Assembly: GCA_018873225.1 (NCBI GenBank)
Contig: JAEILZ010000003.1
Span: 4,712,001 to 4,776,000, forward strand
Source of the DNA: [Phialemoniopsis] sp. UDSM-2020
Lineage: Eukaryota > Ascomycota > Sordariomycetes > Thyridiales > Thyridiaceae
DNA length: 64,000 bases
Reading direction: 5' to 3'
The notes below the pieces were generated by a model that saw only the letters and a program-made list of their open reading frames with translations, was not told the origin of the DNA and searched no databases. A program made the position numbers and the translations under genes. This document shows, piece by piece, positions 37,072 to 47,709 of this stretch (the first letter of the stretch is position 1; each line of letters begins with the position of its first letter).

Positions 37072-37167
37072 AAAAGGGCGCGATTCGGCATTTGAAGTTT
37101 TCAGATTTCTTCCTTCAGGACTTTTTACACTTTTCATTTGTTCCATACGAAGGCGCCCGAGTCGACA

Positions 37168-39136
37168 ATGGCACGCTCTTTGCAAGCTGAGGCTGCTCCG
37201 CCACGGGCGGTCACAGAGACGGAGGAGGAGGAGTCGAGACCCAAGACCATGACTGAAGCACTGCGAAAGCTCTGGACGCCCAAGGCCCTCGGCATCGCTA
37301 TTGCAGGGTACGAGCAGCCCGCCCCTGAGCCTGTCGCGATGAGCATGACTGACAAGTCTCTAGTCTTCTCGTCATGAACTTCTTCATGAACTTCACCGTG
37401 TACACGCAGAACGTCTACGAGCCCTACGCGACCAGCAACTTTAGCAAACACTCGCTCCTGGCCACCGGCTCCATCATCAACGGCATCGTGCGCATTGTCT
37501 CATATCCACTCCTAGCCCGACTCGCCGATGTAAGTCCACCCACGCGCACGCCGGATCGTCGACGATGCTAACCATGTGTAGCATTTTGGTCGCCCTCAAG
37601 GCTTTGCTGGAGCTGCTCTGTCGATGGCTATAGGTAACGTCATGTATGCCGCGTGCAACAATGTCGACGTCTTCTTGGTATGTCTGACTGCCTTGTATCT
37701 CCCCAAGAAGCACGGACTAACATTTCCAGGCTGGCGGGATCTTTGACTCCTTCGGCGACACATGGTGGAACATCACCCAGCAGATCTTCATCGCAGACGT
37801 CACCAGCCTGGTCAATCGAGGCCTCATCTTCACTCTGCCGGAGTCCATCACTGCGATCCCGACCCTCTACGCTGGTACTTACCTCGGAGAGCACATGCTG
37901 CTCAACTCGGGCTGGAGATGGGGCTACGGCATGTGGGCAATCGTCCTGCCTGCGACTGCCATCCCGACCGTGACCATTATGCTCTGGATGAACCGCCGCG
38001 CCAAGCGCATCGGCCTCTTCGCCGAGCACATTTCTCTTCTCCACGGTGCTCCCTCGGGAGCCTTCGGCAAGGTCACGCACATCTTCAAGCAGCTCGACAT
38101 CATTGGTGCACTCCTGCTCATCGGTGGCCTGGCCATGACGCTATTGCCCATGACGATTGCCGGCCGCAACAACACCGACCGCTGGAAGCAGCCTTCATCA
38201 ATCGTTCTGATCATAATCGGCGTCTTGACCTTCATCGGCTTCCTCGTCTGGGACGGCAAGTTCGCCTCCAACCCCATTATCCCTTACAGGACTATCCGAC
38301 AGCGCAACGTCATCGTGGCTTGCGCCGGTGCATGCGTCATTGCCATGTCGGACAGCATTTACAGACCCTTCCTCACTAGCTTCCTTCAAGTCTCTGGTCA
38401 CTACACCCCGGGCGCTGCGACTCGTGTCGACAATGCCCAGCGCGTGGCTGTCAACATCGGCTCGCTGGTTGCTGGCATTTGTCTGAAGTATGTCAAGCAC
38501 ACCAAGCCTTTCATCATGCTTGGTGTGGGCTTGATCATGCTGGCCTCTGGACTGCCAATCTACTTTACCAACATCAACGGCACGCACATCGCCAACGAGC
38601 CCTCGTTCATCACCTCCAAGACACTTCTTGGAGTCGGCCGTGGCTTCGCCCAGGTGCCCCTGCAAGTCTCTCTGCAGGCCGTCCTTGAGAACGAACAAGT
38701 AGCCGTCGCCACTGCTGTCTACCTCTCTTCTCTCGGATTCGGCTCCAACCTTGGAACGACCATCTCCGGCGGCATTTGGAACTCGCTTCTCCCTCGCAAG
38801 CTCATCGCCTACTTTGGTGAGAAGGAGGGCCAGCGCATCTTCGGCTCTATTGTGGTTGCCAAGAAGTTTGAGGGCACTGAGCGAGTCTGGGTCGACGAGT
38901 GCTACAGACAGACTCAGCAGACTCTGGCTATCGGCTCTGTCTGTGTGTCAGGACTCCTGTTACTGATCGTGTACTTCATCCAGAATGTGAGGCTCGGGGA
39001 GGAAGACACCAAGAGAGCCATTCAGGCCGACGAGGAGCTGGCATGGGCTATCAAGCAGAAGGAATCCGTTGCGGAGCCGGAGCCAGAGATGACTACTGTC
39101 GAACTCGAGAGCCAGAGAAGCCAGAGGAATAACTAG
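37168..39136 (+). CDS. MFS siderophore-iron transporter (SIT/ARN family)
   Basis: Exons 37168-37307, 37364-37529, 37582-37677 and 37730-39136 join in frame to 602 residues, the usual SIT length, with about 14 hydrophobic segments. SIT-type features are YPLLARLADHFGRPQGF after TM2, QQIFIADVTSLVNRGLIFTLP in the TM4-TM5 region, SGWRWGYGMWAIVLPATAIP in TM6, and the large extracellular loop before the last TM (KLIAYFGEKEGQRIFGSI ... WVDECYRQTQQ). It imports ferric-siderophore complexes by proton symport across the plasma membrane. Its upstream region carries an exact SREA-type site, which supports iron repression. No siderophore synthetase is nearby, so it probably takes up siderophores made elsewhere in the genome or by other organisms. 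Confidence 0.88.
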
Positions 39137-39529
39137 ATCCCATAGAACCCTGGAACTCGCATGTAGCAACGAGGTCTCACACCTCTAGATAAAGACTAAT
39201 TAACACTACGAAACGCGTCTTCCAGTAGCTGCTTATCCTCTCCACCCTAATCAAGATGTGCCTCCTTGGACTTCGGGGATGGCGCTAGGTATTTTGTGAA
39301 GTTTTGCCGACCCCGCAACCACCGCGCGACGATCTGAGACCACCATCGGCTTACTCCGACCACGCAGAGTGCATCGGGACAGCTCCGAAAACCTCATTTA
39401 CACATCTCAGGGAGACATTCTCATTCAATGACTGCTCTACATTGTTTTCTTTTTGTACCTATCAGAATTGAATCCTGAACAGCGACAATCCGATCTCCTC
39501 CTGGACAGGACCGAAAACAACAAAACACT
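39137..39529. other. Intergenic, no gene seen
   Basis: A 393-nt spacer between two genes in the same orientation; presumably holds the promoter of the next gene. Confidence 0.6.
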
Positions 39530-40471
39530 ATGCAGCTGGAAAACTTCCACGTCGCCGCTACAGGCCACAGCCTGAACTACCTGCCAGAGTACATAGCTGC
39601 CCGGCACGGCTTCTTCCGCGAGCGCGGCCTTGAGGTCACCGTATCCGTCCCGAACCCCTGGGACCTCGTCCTCAAGGAGCTGGCCGATGGCACCGCGGCG
39701 GCCGCACTGGGCGGCGTCTGGGTGCCCTCCATGTACCGCGGGCGCGTCCGCGAGTACACGGCCTTCGCACAAGTCGCGAACCGCGCGCCCCTCGCCCTCG
39801 TCGGCCGCGGGCCCGACGCTTCCGCAAATTTCAAGCTCACGCCCGAGACCATGGTCGGCCGAAACGTGCTCATGAAGGGCAGCAACGGCGCCAGCATCGG
39901 CCTGTTCTTCAAGATGCTCCTGCGCGAGGCGGGCGTCGACCCGAAGAGCGTGGACTACGTCCAGGACCTCGACGGCAAGATGCTGGGCGAGCTATTTGCC
40001 GGAGGCATGGGCGACTTCCTCTTCCTCGATAGTCTGTCCGCGCGCTCCCTTGTAGCGCGGCACCCGGGCAAGATATCGATCGCGTTCGAGTGCGCCGTGG
40101 ACGGCGGCGACATCCCCTGGAGCGTGTACTACCGCGAGGCAGCGACGGCGGGCGAAACGGCGGTGCTGGACGCGCAGGAGCGGTTCTGCGCGGGGCTCGA
40201 GGAGGGCATGCATTGGGTCATGGAGCACGACGCCGAGGAGTTCCGGGACGAGCTGGCGGAGATCTTCCCCGCTGTGCCGGTCGATGTTGCTGTGGAGCTG
40301 ACGAATATCTTCCGGCAGAACAATATGTGGACGACGGCGTCGGTGGACAGGAAGGGGTACGAGCGGTGGCAGCGAGGGATTTGCGATGGAGGATTGGTGG
40401 AGAAGCCGCTTGCATACGAGGAGATCGTTAATGATGGGCCGGCCTCGGCGGCGCGTAAAGGCTCCAAATAG
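39530..40471 (+). CDS. SsuA/THI5-like (NMT1 superfamily) substrate-binding-fold protein
   Basis: An intronless gene of 313 residues without signal peptide or membrane segment, so probably cytosolic. The N-terminal lobe has the periplasmic-binding-protein type II pattern: HSLNYLPEYIAARHGFFRERGLEV, LKELADGTAAAALGGVW, then AQVANRAPLALVGRGP. The second lobe includes LKMLLREAG-type sequence (FFKMLLREAGVDPKSVDYV), AGGMGDFLFLDS and a C-terminal helical segment. In bacteria this fold binds sulfonates, nitrate or pyrimidines for ABC import; in fungi it is known from the HMP-phosphate synthase Thi5. The Cys cluster CCCFC typical of Thi5 is absent, so that role is unlikely. It ends 47 nt from a convergent Zn2Cys6 regulator gene. 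Possible roles are a PBP-fold enzyme (decarboxylase or desulfinase type) or a ligand sensor. A bacterial origin is plausible but untested. Confidence 0.75.
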   Translation: MQLENFHVAATGHSLNYLPEYIAARHGFFRERGLEVTVSVPNPWDLVLKELADGTAAAALGGVWVPSMYRGRVREYTAFAQVANRAPLALVGRGPDASANFKLTPETMVGRNVLMKGSNGASIGLFFKMLLREAGVDPKSVDYVQDLDGKMLGELFAGGMGDFLFLDSLSARSLVARHPGKISIAFECAVDGGDIPWSVYYREAATAGETAVLDAQERFCAGLEEGMHWVMEHDAEEFRDELAEIFPAVPVDVAVELTNIFRQNNMWTTASVDRKGYERWQRGICDGGLVEKPLAYEEIVNDGPASAARKGSK

Positions 40472-40518
40472 GAGATCACGCCATTGTTAAAATCATAAGT
40501 AGTAAATTGCACCAATGT

Positions 40519-42926
40519 TTAAGTGTGCCTAACAGACGTCGGAAGGTCCTCCGCAGCGGCATTGTTGACGGAGAACTCTAGATTGCCAAAGTCCAAGTCC
40601 TGGAACTCGGACCACTCGGCCGCCGAGCTCAGCGACTCGCCGAACCGAAAACTCTCGGCTGACAGCAATGACAGCGGGTCAAGCATGCCTGTCCTGCCGC
40701 CAACGGGTTCGGTCCCTGGAAAGAGCGGTGGGAGTTGCTCCTGCATATCCTGCAGCTGTCTTTCAAAGTCCATACGACTGCGCCGCATGTCCTCGGCGTT
40801 ACTGGTAACAAGCCAGTCAATCGTCAGGTCTGAGAGAGTTTCGAAGACATCCCGGCATCCGCTTGCCGCCGGCCACCTCTCAGCTAGTGCGGACAGTGTT
40901 GAGGCACAACTCTGTAAGGTTGAGATACTGTCTTTGGCACTTGTCATACCCATAAACTCCCCCGGAAGGGCCGTTATTTTACCCTGAACATCTCCGTCTG
41001 AGTGTGACTCCTGCTGCCACAGACCGTAGAGAACTGTCAGACCTGCCATGAACAAGTGGTGCACCCATTTCCACATGATGTCGATCTTCCGAGCACGGTG
41101 CAGTACCTTGATGCTGACGATGAGTTTGCAAGCAGCATCTAGCGAAGTACGCATTGCCTCTGGAGACGGCTGAGAAACGACAGGATTAGGTCGATAGAGA
41201 AGCAGCAAGGCGTTGCTATAAATAGCGTCCCAGTACGCCTGAACGGCGAATATCGACGACGGGTGAGCCTCGCTTGGTGGCGGCACGTTGGCGTACCAGT
41301 CCTGAAGACGTGGCTCGATATCTTGGATCCAGATGGCGTAATCTGGCTTTGGATATGCTACGGAAGAGGTCCGGAAATGACTGTATAATATGTGCTTGAT
41401 TTCCGACTCCAGTTGCGATAAGCGGATTACGTGGTTGTGAGCTCGTCGCACATGGATGCAAGAATCAAGTCGCGGCTGCAGAGACTCTACGTAGTGCATG
41501 CTTGGCAGTTCGACATTGGTGCTCTGGTCAGTGATGCCGAATGGACGGCCAAGGGTGATACAAAGGAGCCGATCAAAGAGATAGGTCGAGTACCATAGCC
41601 GCCGGCGTTCATCAAGGATAGACGGGTCCAGCAGTTTGTGCTCGTCAGTCTCCCAGTGCAAGCCAAGGTCAAGCGCCAGTCGTAAAGAGAGCCCCGTAAG
41701 CAACCACAGACTACCCTTTGAAGGACACAATGCGATGTACTGGCATAGCAGGAGCACAGATCTGAGTGTGTCGCAGTGACTCTTGGAGTACCCTAGCACT
41801 TTGTCAAGATCGCTGATGGCTGAGTGGAAACAATCTTCGCTCTGTGGTGGCCGGCCGCCAGACGGGTGATGAACGTTATTGAGAGCGATAGCAAACACCA
41901 TATAGGTAGTGAAGATGTCTCTCGAGGTCGTAGGCTTGTAGGGCGGTTGATCGTTGCTCACAGCAGAGTAAGCGCCTTCGATCGCTTGCTCAATCTGCTT
42001 GCGGTTGAGAATGGGGAAGTGGGCAGTCTGGTACTGAAAATAGACATCTACAAGATGCTCGGCCGCGTTTCGGGGCGGAAGTGATGCTTGAACCCCTGCG
42101 TACGACGGCGTGTGCGCATCCGCATACGCTGGCTGCTGCGCGAAGGCTGAGGTTGTTTGGACATTCGGACCTCGAAGTGCTGCCATGACCAGCCTAGCAA
42201 GGGTGATTCCGCTACTGACGCCAATGAAGCGTGGCTGGTTTGAAGGCTCGCAGACTACACGTCCCAGAGTTGTTGACATCCAATCCTCTGACCCCACGGG
42301 GCTGTCGAGACCTGCATCTGGCTCATTCTGTACAACCCGGACAGTGTCACTGGTGGGCGTGCGAGCTCGAAGCTCTTCGTTTTCTCTGGTGAGTTGGGCG
42401 ATCTGAGCCTCGAGGGTTGAGACATAGTTACGAGGAATCTTGGATAGCATCAGTAATAATGATCCGCAAAACACAGGGTCTTGTTGTGCTTATGTGCTTA
42501 CGTCGTTCTGCCTGCCAGGATGGTAGATGAGACATGGTACCTGAGCCTCTTCGCAGTTGGAGCAACGTGGCGACCTCAAGTCACACTTCGAGCTTAATTA
42601 GCTCTTTGGCTTCGACATCCAGACTTTGGAGAGGTATCTCAGTGCCAGAGGGCCTTGCCTTTTGCTTTCTCCGACGACATCTAGACCCCAGGTTAGTGTC
42701 CCACAGAGGCAGTCAGTTGGCACTGCAGAGCGCTTGATCAGGCTCACCTCTGACACGCAGTCCCACCCCTTGCGAGCCGTGACGCTCGAGGTGATCCAAT
42801 CTCGGCCATCCTCCTGGCTACTGGTCTCTGGTCGGCAAGGTGCGATGCTGACCTCGAAATGGTGATGTCCGAACGAGAGTCCCTCTCGAGAGACGCTAAA
42901 TCGGAGTAACCCGGCTCACTAGTCAT
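40519..42926 (-). CDS. Zn2Cys6 transcription factor, fungal-specific TF domain
   Basis: Exons 42926-42748, 42680-42659, 42585-42502 and 42438-40519 join in frame to 734 residues. The zinc cluster is complete: Cys58, 61, 68, 75, 78 and 85 (C-x2-C-x6-C-x6-C-x2-C-x6-C, with CRRRKQKCDLRSPRCSNC), split across three exons, one only 22 nt. The second intron uses a GC donor (AG|GCAAGG). A coiled-coil dimerisation segment follows (YVSTLEAQIAQLTRENEELR), then the fungal-specific TF middle homology region, including LPPRNAAEHLVDVYFQYQ, FHSAISDLDKV and LSLRLALDLGLH, and DERRRLWYSTYLFDRLLCITLGRP. The start was taken at the first ATG in frame (42926). It is divergent from a Dal5-like transporter, which it may control. 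Confidence 0.9.
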
Positions 42927-43322
42927 GGCATCCACCTTTATCTACGGTGAACTGATTCCCATATCTGTGCGACACTTCTACCGCCAATTGGGGGATTTGC
43001 GGGGTTGCCTATCTTTACTCCCTTAGGAATGGCCTGATTCTCGTCCGGCTGCCGGACTGGCCTTCTTTCCAGTCACAACCCCAGATAAGAACCACCTTCG
43101 ATCCCATCGGAGTTAGCCTAGACCATGGAGATATGACGATCTCACTGGAATTGCCCATGTTCGAGCTAGGTATTTATATCCAAAACGCCGACTGTGGTGG
43201 CGGAAAAGCATAACCCTCGCGATGGGATTAAAGTCGACAACCCATCTTGCAGCTTTGTCGATCTGCTCGAGCTGTCTTGCTTGGACTTCATCGGCTCACT
43301 TTTCTACACATTGCGCGTCGCC
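42927..43322. promoter_or_regulatory. Bidirectional promoter with three HGATAR sites
   Basis: A 396-nt spacer between the Zn2Cys6 regulator (-) and Dal5-like transporter (+). HGATAR sites for GATA factors such as AreA occur as TTATCT (42938-42943), CTATCT (43009-43014) and AGATAA (43083-43088), within 151 nt. Clustered sites of this kind are typical of nitrogen-regulated permease genes. Confidence 0.5.
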
Positions 43323-44968
43323 ATGAGTTCGCCTCCAATGGAAGACATCAGAGCCCCGTCGGTTGAGGACGTCAAGCCAGCGCCCGACGAGCTTCACGAT
43401 GATTCGACTGGCATCTACATCGATCCTGAAAAGGAAAAGGCTGCACTGAGGAAGTTCGACAAGTACTTGCTCCCTGTCGCGCTGATATTCCTCGTCTTGT
43501 CCGCACTGGACCGTACCAACGTGAGCGAAGTCTTTGAGTCTTCCTTTAAATCAGGAGTAACTAACGAGCATGCTTGCTTCTCAGATCGGAAATGCGCGCG
43601 TCTTCGGCTTCGACGAGGACCTCGGCCTCGTCGGCGGGCAGTTCGGCAACATCAACACGCTCTTCTTCGTCACCTTCATCGTCTTCGAGACCCCCTGGGT
43701 CATGGCCATCAACCGCTTCGGCCCCAACAAGGCCCTCGGCACCGCCCTCGTCCTCTGGAGCAGCGTCACCATCGGCAGCGGCTTCGTGCGCACCTACGGC
43801 CAGGCCATCGCCGGCCGCCTGCTGCTCGGCGCCTGCGAGGCCGGCGTGTCCCCCGGCTTCGCCTACCTCTTCGCGACCATCTACCCGCGCAGCTCGACGG
43901 CCAAGCGCATCGCCATGGGAAACATCGCCAACACCATCTCCGGGGCGTTCGGTGGCCTGTTCGCCTACGCTATCCAGACGATGGGCACACGACGCGGGAT
44001 CGAGGCGTGGAGATGGCTGTTCATCATCGAGGGGTGCATCACCTTCGTCGTGGGTGGGCTGTGCTGGCTGTTCCTGCCTCGCTCTCCGGAGAACGCGTGG
44101 TTCCTTTCTGAAGAGGACAAGCACATCATGGAGCTCAGGAAGCAAAGAAACATTGAGTACCGCGGAGAGACCAAGTTCAACCCAAAGTGGATCAAGGTTG
44201 CTTTCAAAGACCCTTACATCTACATTGCGGGTGGAGCTTTCTTCTTCTCTTCCGTGGCTATTACTGGATTCAGCATCTTTCTCCCTACTATCATCAGAGG
44301 CCTTGGGTGAGTGCTTCCCATTCCCGACCGCAACTCTCGAATCTTGCTAATTTGTATCTTAAGGTACGCCTCTCTGAGCGTCAACTACCTGACCATCCCC
44401 GTGTACATTTGCGGATTCCTCTCCCTTCTTGTCCAGTGCTACTTCTCCGACAAGATGCAGCAACGAGCTTTGTTCTTGGTCGGGTCGGCCGTGCCCGTTG
44501 TTGCAGGTTATATCATCTGCGTCGGCACACCCAATCCCACGGCTGGGTACATCGCGATGTTCATTCTCTCCTTTGGTACGTCCCTCTTCCATTCGCTCTT
44601 GATGCGATAGCACAGACTGACCAATTACTCAACCAGGCGTCTACTCCATCTCCACCATTGTGGTCACTTGGGTCGCGACCAACTTAATGCCAGACCAGAA
44701 GCGCTCCGTCGCGTTGCCCGTCTTCTACTCGATCGGCAACTTGTCCGGGCTGGTGTCGTCGCAGCTGTACCCGAGCCAGCACGCACCACGCTACGTTATC
44801 GGCAATTCCGTCTCCGCCGGTCTCGAGTGCGTCGCCGTCAGTTTCTTTGTTGCGGGGTGGTTTCTCCTCCGGATGAGGAACAAGAAGAAGGACAAGCTTG
44901 TGGCCGAGGGGGCCACTACGAATGGTCTGGAGGGCGATATGGCTTTGGGATTCAAGTACTGCTTGTAA
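43323..44968 (+). CDS. MFS transporter, anion:cation symporter (Dal5-like)
   Basis: Exons 43323-43520, 43585-44306, 44364-44575 and 44637-44968 join in frame to 487 residues, a typical ACS length, with 12 hydrophobic segments. LRKFDKYLLPVALIFLVLSALDRTN followed by IGNARVFGFDEDLGL is the TM1 signature of the ACS family, whose fungal members carry allantoate, nicotinate, pantothenate, biotin and related organic anions. Further family sequence is TYGQAIAGRLLLGACEAGVSP in TM4 and EAWRWLFIIEGCITFVVGG in TM6. The middle loop (RSPENAWFLSEEDKHIMELRKQR) is also typical. The exact substrate is not predictable. The gene is divergent from a Zn2Cys6 regulator and convergent (98 nt) with a second one; its promoter has a GATA-site cluster. 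Confidence 0.88.
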
Positions 44969-45066
44969 ATGCTTGCCTGTCACAACTATGTAATACCTGT
45001 TTGCCTCTTGACTCTGTTTCTCGGATTCAATACGACCAATACGTTAATACCAGGTTACTCAAGCGT

Positions 45067-47123
45067 TCACATATTGAACATGTCCGTGAGCCACGCATCT
45101 TCTGCCATGAAGGAAGGCGACATGAGAAAGCTGTTGTCAACGCTGCCGTCCAACGACCCTCCTAACCCTTGCAAGTCGTGTGCAGGTTCTTTCCAGGCTT
45201 CTTTCATCCGGCGGCAAACCGACAAAATCCACGAGGAAGGTTCTTCATCTCCATTCCCAGGTGACCACAACGCTGCTGCAGCATCAAGATGCTCAAGCGT
45301 CGCGATGAGCCTCTCAAGTCTAGGTATTAAGGCCAGTCGCTCACGCATGGCCGGTTGGTACCATGCGGGATCTTCCAGGACTGTGAGCTTGTGCAGGCAG
45401 ACCATGACGTGCACCAGCTCGGAGTAGCTGAAGAAAGCCATATCGCGACATAGCTGGAGCTCCGTCGCATGGAATGTATCGAGCCAGGACTCGATAGCGT
45501 TGAGATGACTTTGGTATATCTCGAAACGCCTCAGATCTGAGATCTGGGAAGTTTGCGTGGGGTGGCTTATCGACGACTCGAGGATCATGAGCTCCGCAAA
45601 ATGGTAGTGCTCAAGGATCACGGCTGCTAATCTTCAGTTTACTGACTCATTCGGGGACATTCTGTGGCATGTACGACTTACGATGATTTGTGCTTGGTGA
45701 CTTCCCATTTGAGCTTGCCAAGATAGGTTGCAGCTGCGACTGCAAAGCGGATAGATATATAGCGGCAGTATCTGAGTTGGCGTTCAACCATGGTGCTCGA
45801 GGTATCTGGTTCATAACTTTCTGCGTTTGCACCAACGCAATGAGGATCCGGTCCTGCTCAAGATCACTGTGATGGGATAGATGGGTGGCGTAGTCCTCCA
45901 GATGCGGCGACCAGCGCAGTCCGTCAGGCCCCTTCAGGATGTGAGATGCACTACCTCTTGTCAGTTCTAGAAAGTTCAAGAAGAGCATATTATGACGGAC
46001 ATAGACGTAATGAAGAAAGCTGCGAGTACTGCTCTACGTTCATCATCAGTGCGGACAGCACATGATGCCTGTGTTGCGGCTAATACCCGGCGGTCATCTG
46101 GACTACAGAACGTTTTCGAAGGGGCATCGATTTTATGTTCGTGCAGGTTCAAGTCATAGATCATGAGGATCACCAACTGAGAGAACAGCGAGGTGTAGAA
46201 CTTTTCGACTCGTTGTAGATGTATCCTGCTAGATCGTGAGTACATGAACCGTTCTAAGAAAGATGCAATGTGTCTGTGTCCTGAGAAGCACTTACCAGCC
46301 GAGGGCAGCAAGAAGTCCAAGCAACAGATCCATGCTCTTCTCCCTCTCAACGACAACTTTGCGGAATATGATGTTCCTGGCTTGATCGCCAAGAGCCAGT
46401 CTCTGTTTGTTTGATCTTGATACAATGCTCATGATGTTCATCCAGAGGAATGGGTTTGTTTTGCGTAATTGTTGTGCGGTTACGCCAGGACGTATGTGGT
46501 AGAATGGGAAGAAGAGCTAGATGAGCCGTTAGGTTGATAGGCTTATGTACGACGAAGGAATTACTCACTATACTTTCCTCTCTGAACTTCTTCAAGTATA
46601 CTTCAGCTTCTGCTATAGTTGGCTCATCCGCAAGAGACAACTCTTGATGCCCTGGAGATGGCGCGACAGACTGCCATGGCTTCGTAGTTTCGGGGGTCTC
46701 AATTGTCAATGCTGGAGTTGGGAAGGACGCAGGAGATGGAATCGCGATCGCATCCGCTTCGTTGCTGACTTGTACCACGCTCTTCTCTGCTCTGTCGGTG
46801 TCGTTTCGCAGAAGTGTGACGAGGCCGTCCAACTTCTCTTCTAAACGAGCCGCTCGGGATGCTGCGTGGCCGTTGGGCTTGTATCGGCGGACGATAGTGG
46901 AGGGGACACATTCCTTCTTCAGCCGGATGCACCTGGAAAGTTTTAGAATCGAGTAAGGAAAATCTTTGCAAAAGAAGAGGTACCTCTCGCAGATCGTTCT
47001 GTCATCACGAAAGACACATTTGCACTTCACCTTGGCGCAGTGCAAGCATGCTTTAGTTTTGCGGTCTGTGGCTGATGTCGAGAGCGACGTCGAGTCCGTG
47101 CCGTTCCTCCTGATATCCGACAT
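45067..47123 (-). CDS. Zn2Cys6-type transcription factor
   Basis: Six exons, 47123-46984, 46932-46569, 46516-46296, 46225-46007, 45956-45682 and 45623-45067, join in frame to 591 residues. The fourth intron (50 nt, 46006-45957) is the least certain boundary, and the last acceptor has a NAGNAG choice that would add one residue. The zinc cluster uses Cys26, 29, 36, 45, 48 and 55 (KACLHCAKVKCKCVFRD, CERCIRLKKEC), with an 8-residue central loop. The remainder is a helical regulatory region (LLLGLLAALGW, DERRAVLAAFF, GPDGLRWSPHLEDYA, SWLDTFHATELQL) as in regulators of transporters and secondary metabolism. The start gives MSDIRRNG; in-frame sequence upstream looks non-coding. It is divergent from the DHA2-type transporter gene. 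Confidence 0.82.
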
Positions 47124-47709
47124 TGAAACGTATTTTCTGGCTTTGGGCAGTGGGATAACCCTCCACCTAGCAGTCGATACCTGACAGGGGCTCGAAAGGT
47201 CGGCCTGCAACCTTCGTAATACACTATTTTGGATTGTCAGCATCGAGATCCACGACGTTGTAGGACACGGCAGTCGTGCCTGTGCCGGTGCCGGTGGTGC
47301 CGGCCGGGTCGCCTGCCGAAGCTCCTAGCTTCCGTCTCTAGGTCACGGCCACCGCCCGCTGACAGGAATGATGTTGACGATGCACGCCTTTTACGTACCA
47401 ATGCTGGTACGCTTCTACAAAAGATCTTAGCAGGGTTTCATTCCGATGCCTTCTACAAGTCTTGAGGACTCGGAGTCAGTTGCGAGATTTGGAGTGAAGG
47501 AAGTGAAGAATTTGAATTCAAACCGGAGCCGGCATGCATGCCGTATCCGGAAAAGAGGGTCTTTTGTGGAGTCTCACGGCCAACCAGAAGTTGAGCACCT
47601 CGTTTGGCCCATCTGCCAGTGTGTATATATGTCCATTGCCGCGACTTCATTACATATCTCGCATATTTGTACTCGAATGCGTCCCACTGAATAGACTGAT
47701 TGCACGACC
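47124..47709. promoter_or_regulatory. Shared upstream region of regulator and DHA2-type transporter
   Basis: A 586-nt bidirectional spacer between ATG codons at 47123 (-) and 47710 (+). I see no clear operator, but the arrangement repeats the regulator/transporter module at 42.9-43.3 kb. Confidence 0.4.

Noticed and set aside
39530..40471. Identification as Thi5/HMP-phosphate synthase
   Set aside because: The CCCFC motif typical of Thi5 is absent; only the wider fold assignment is kept.
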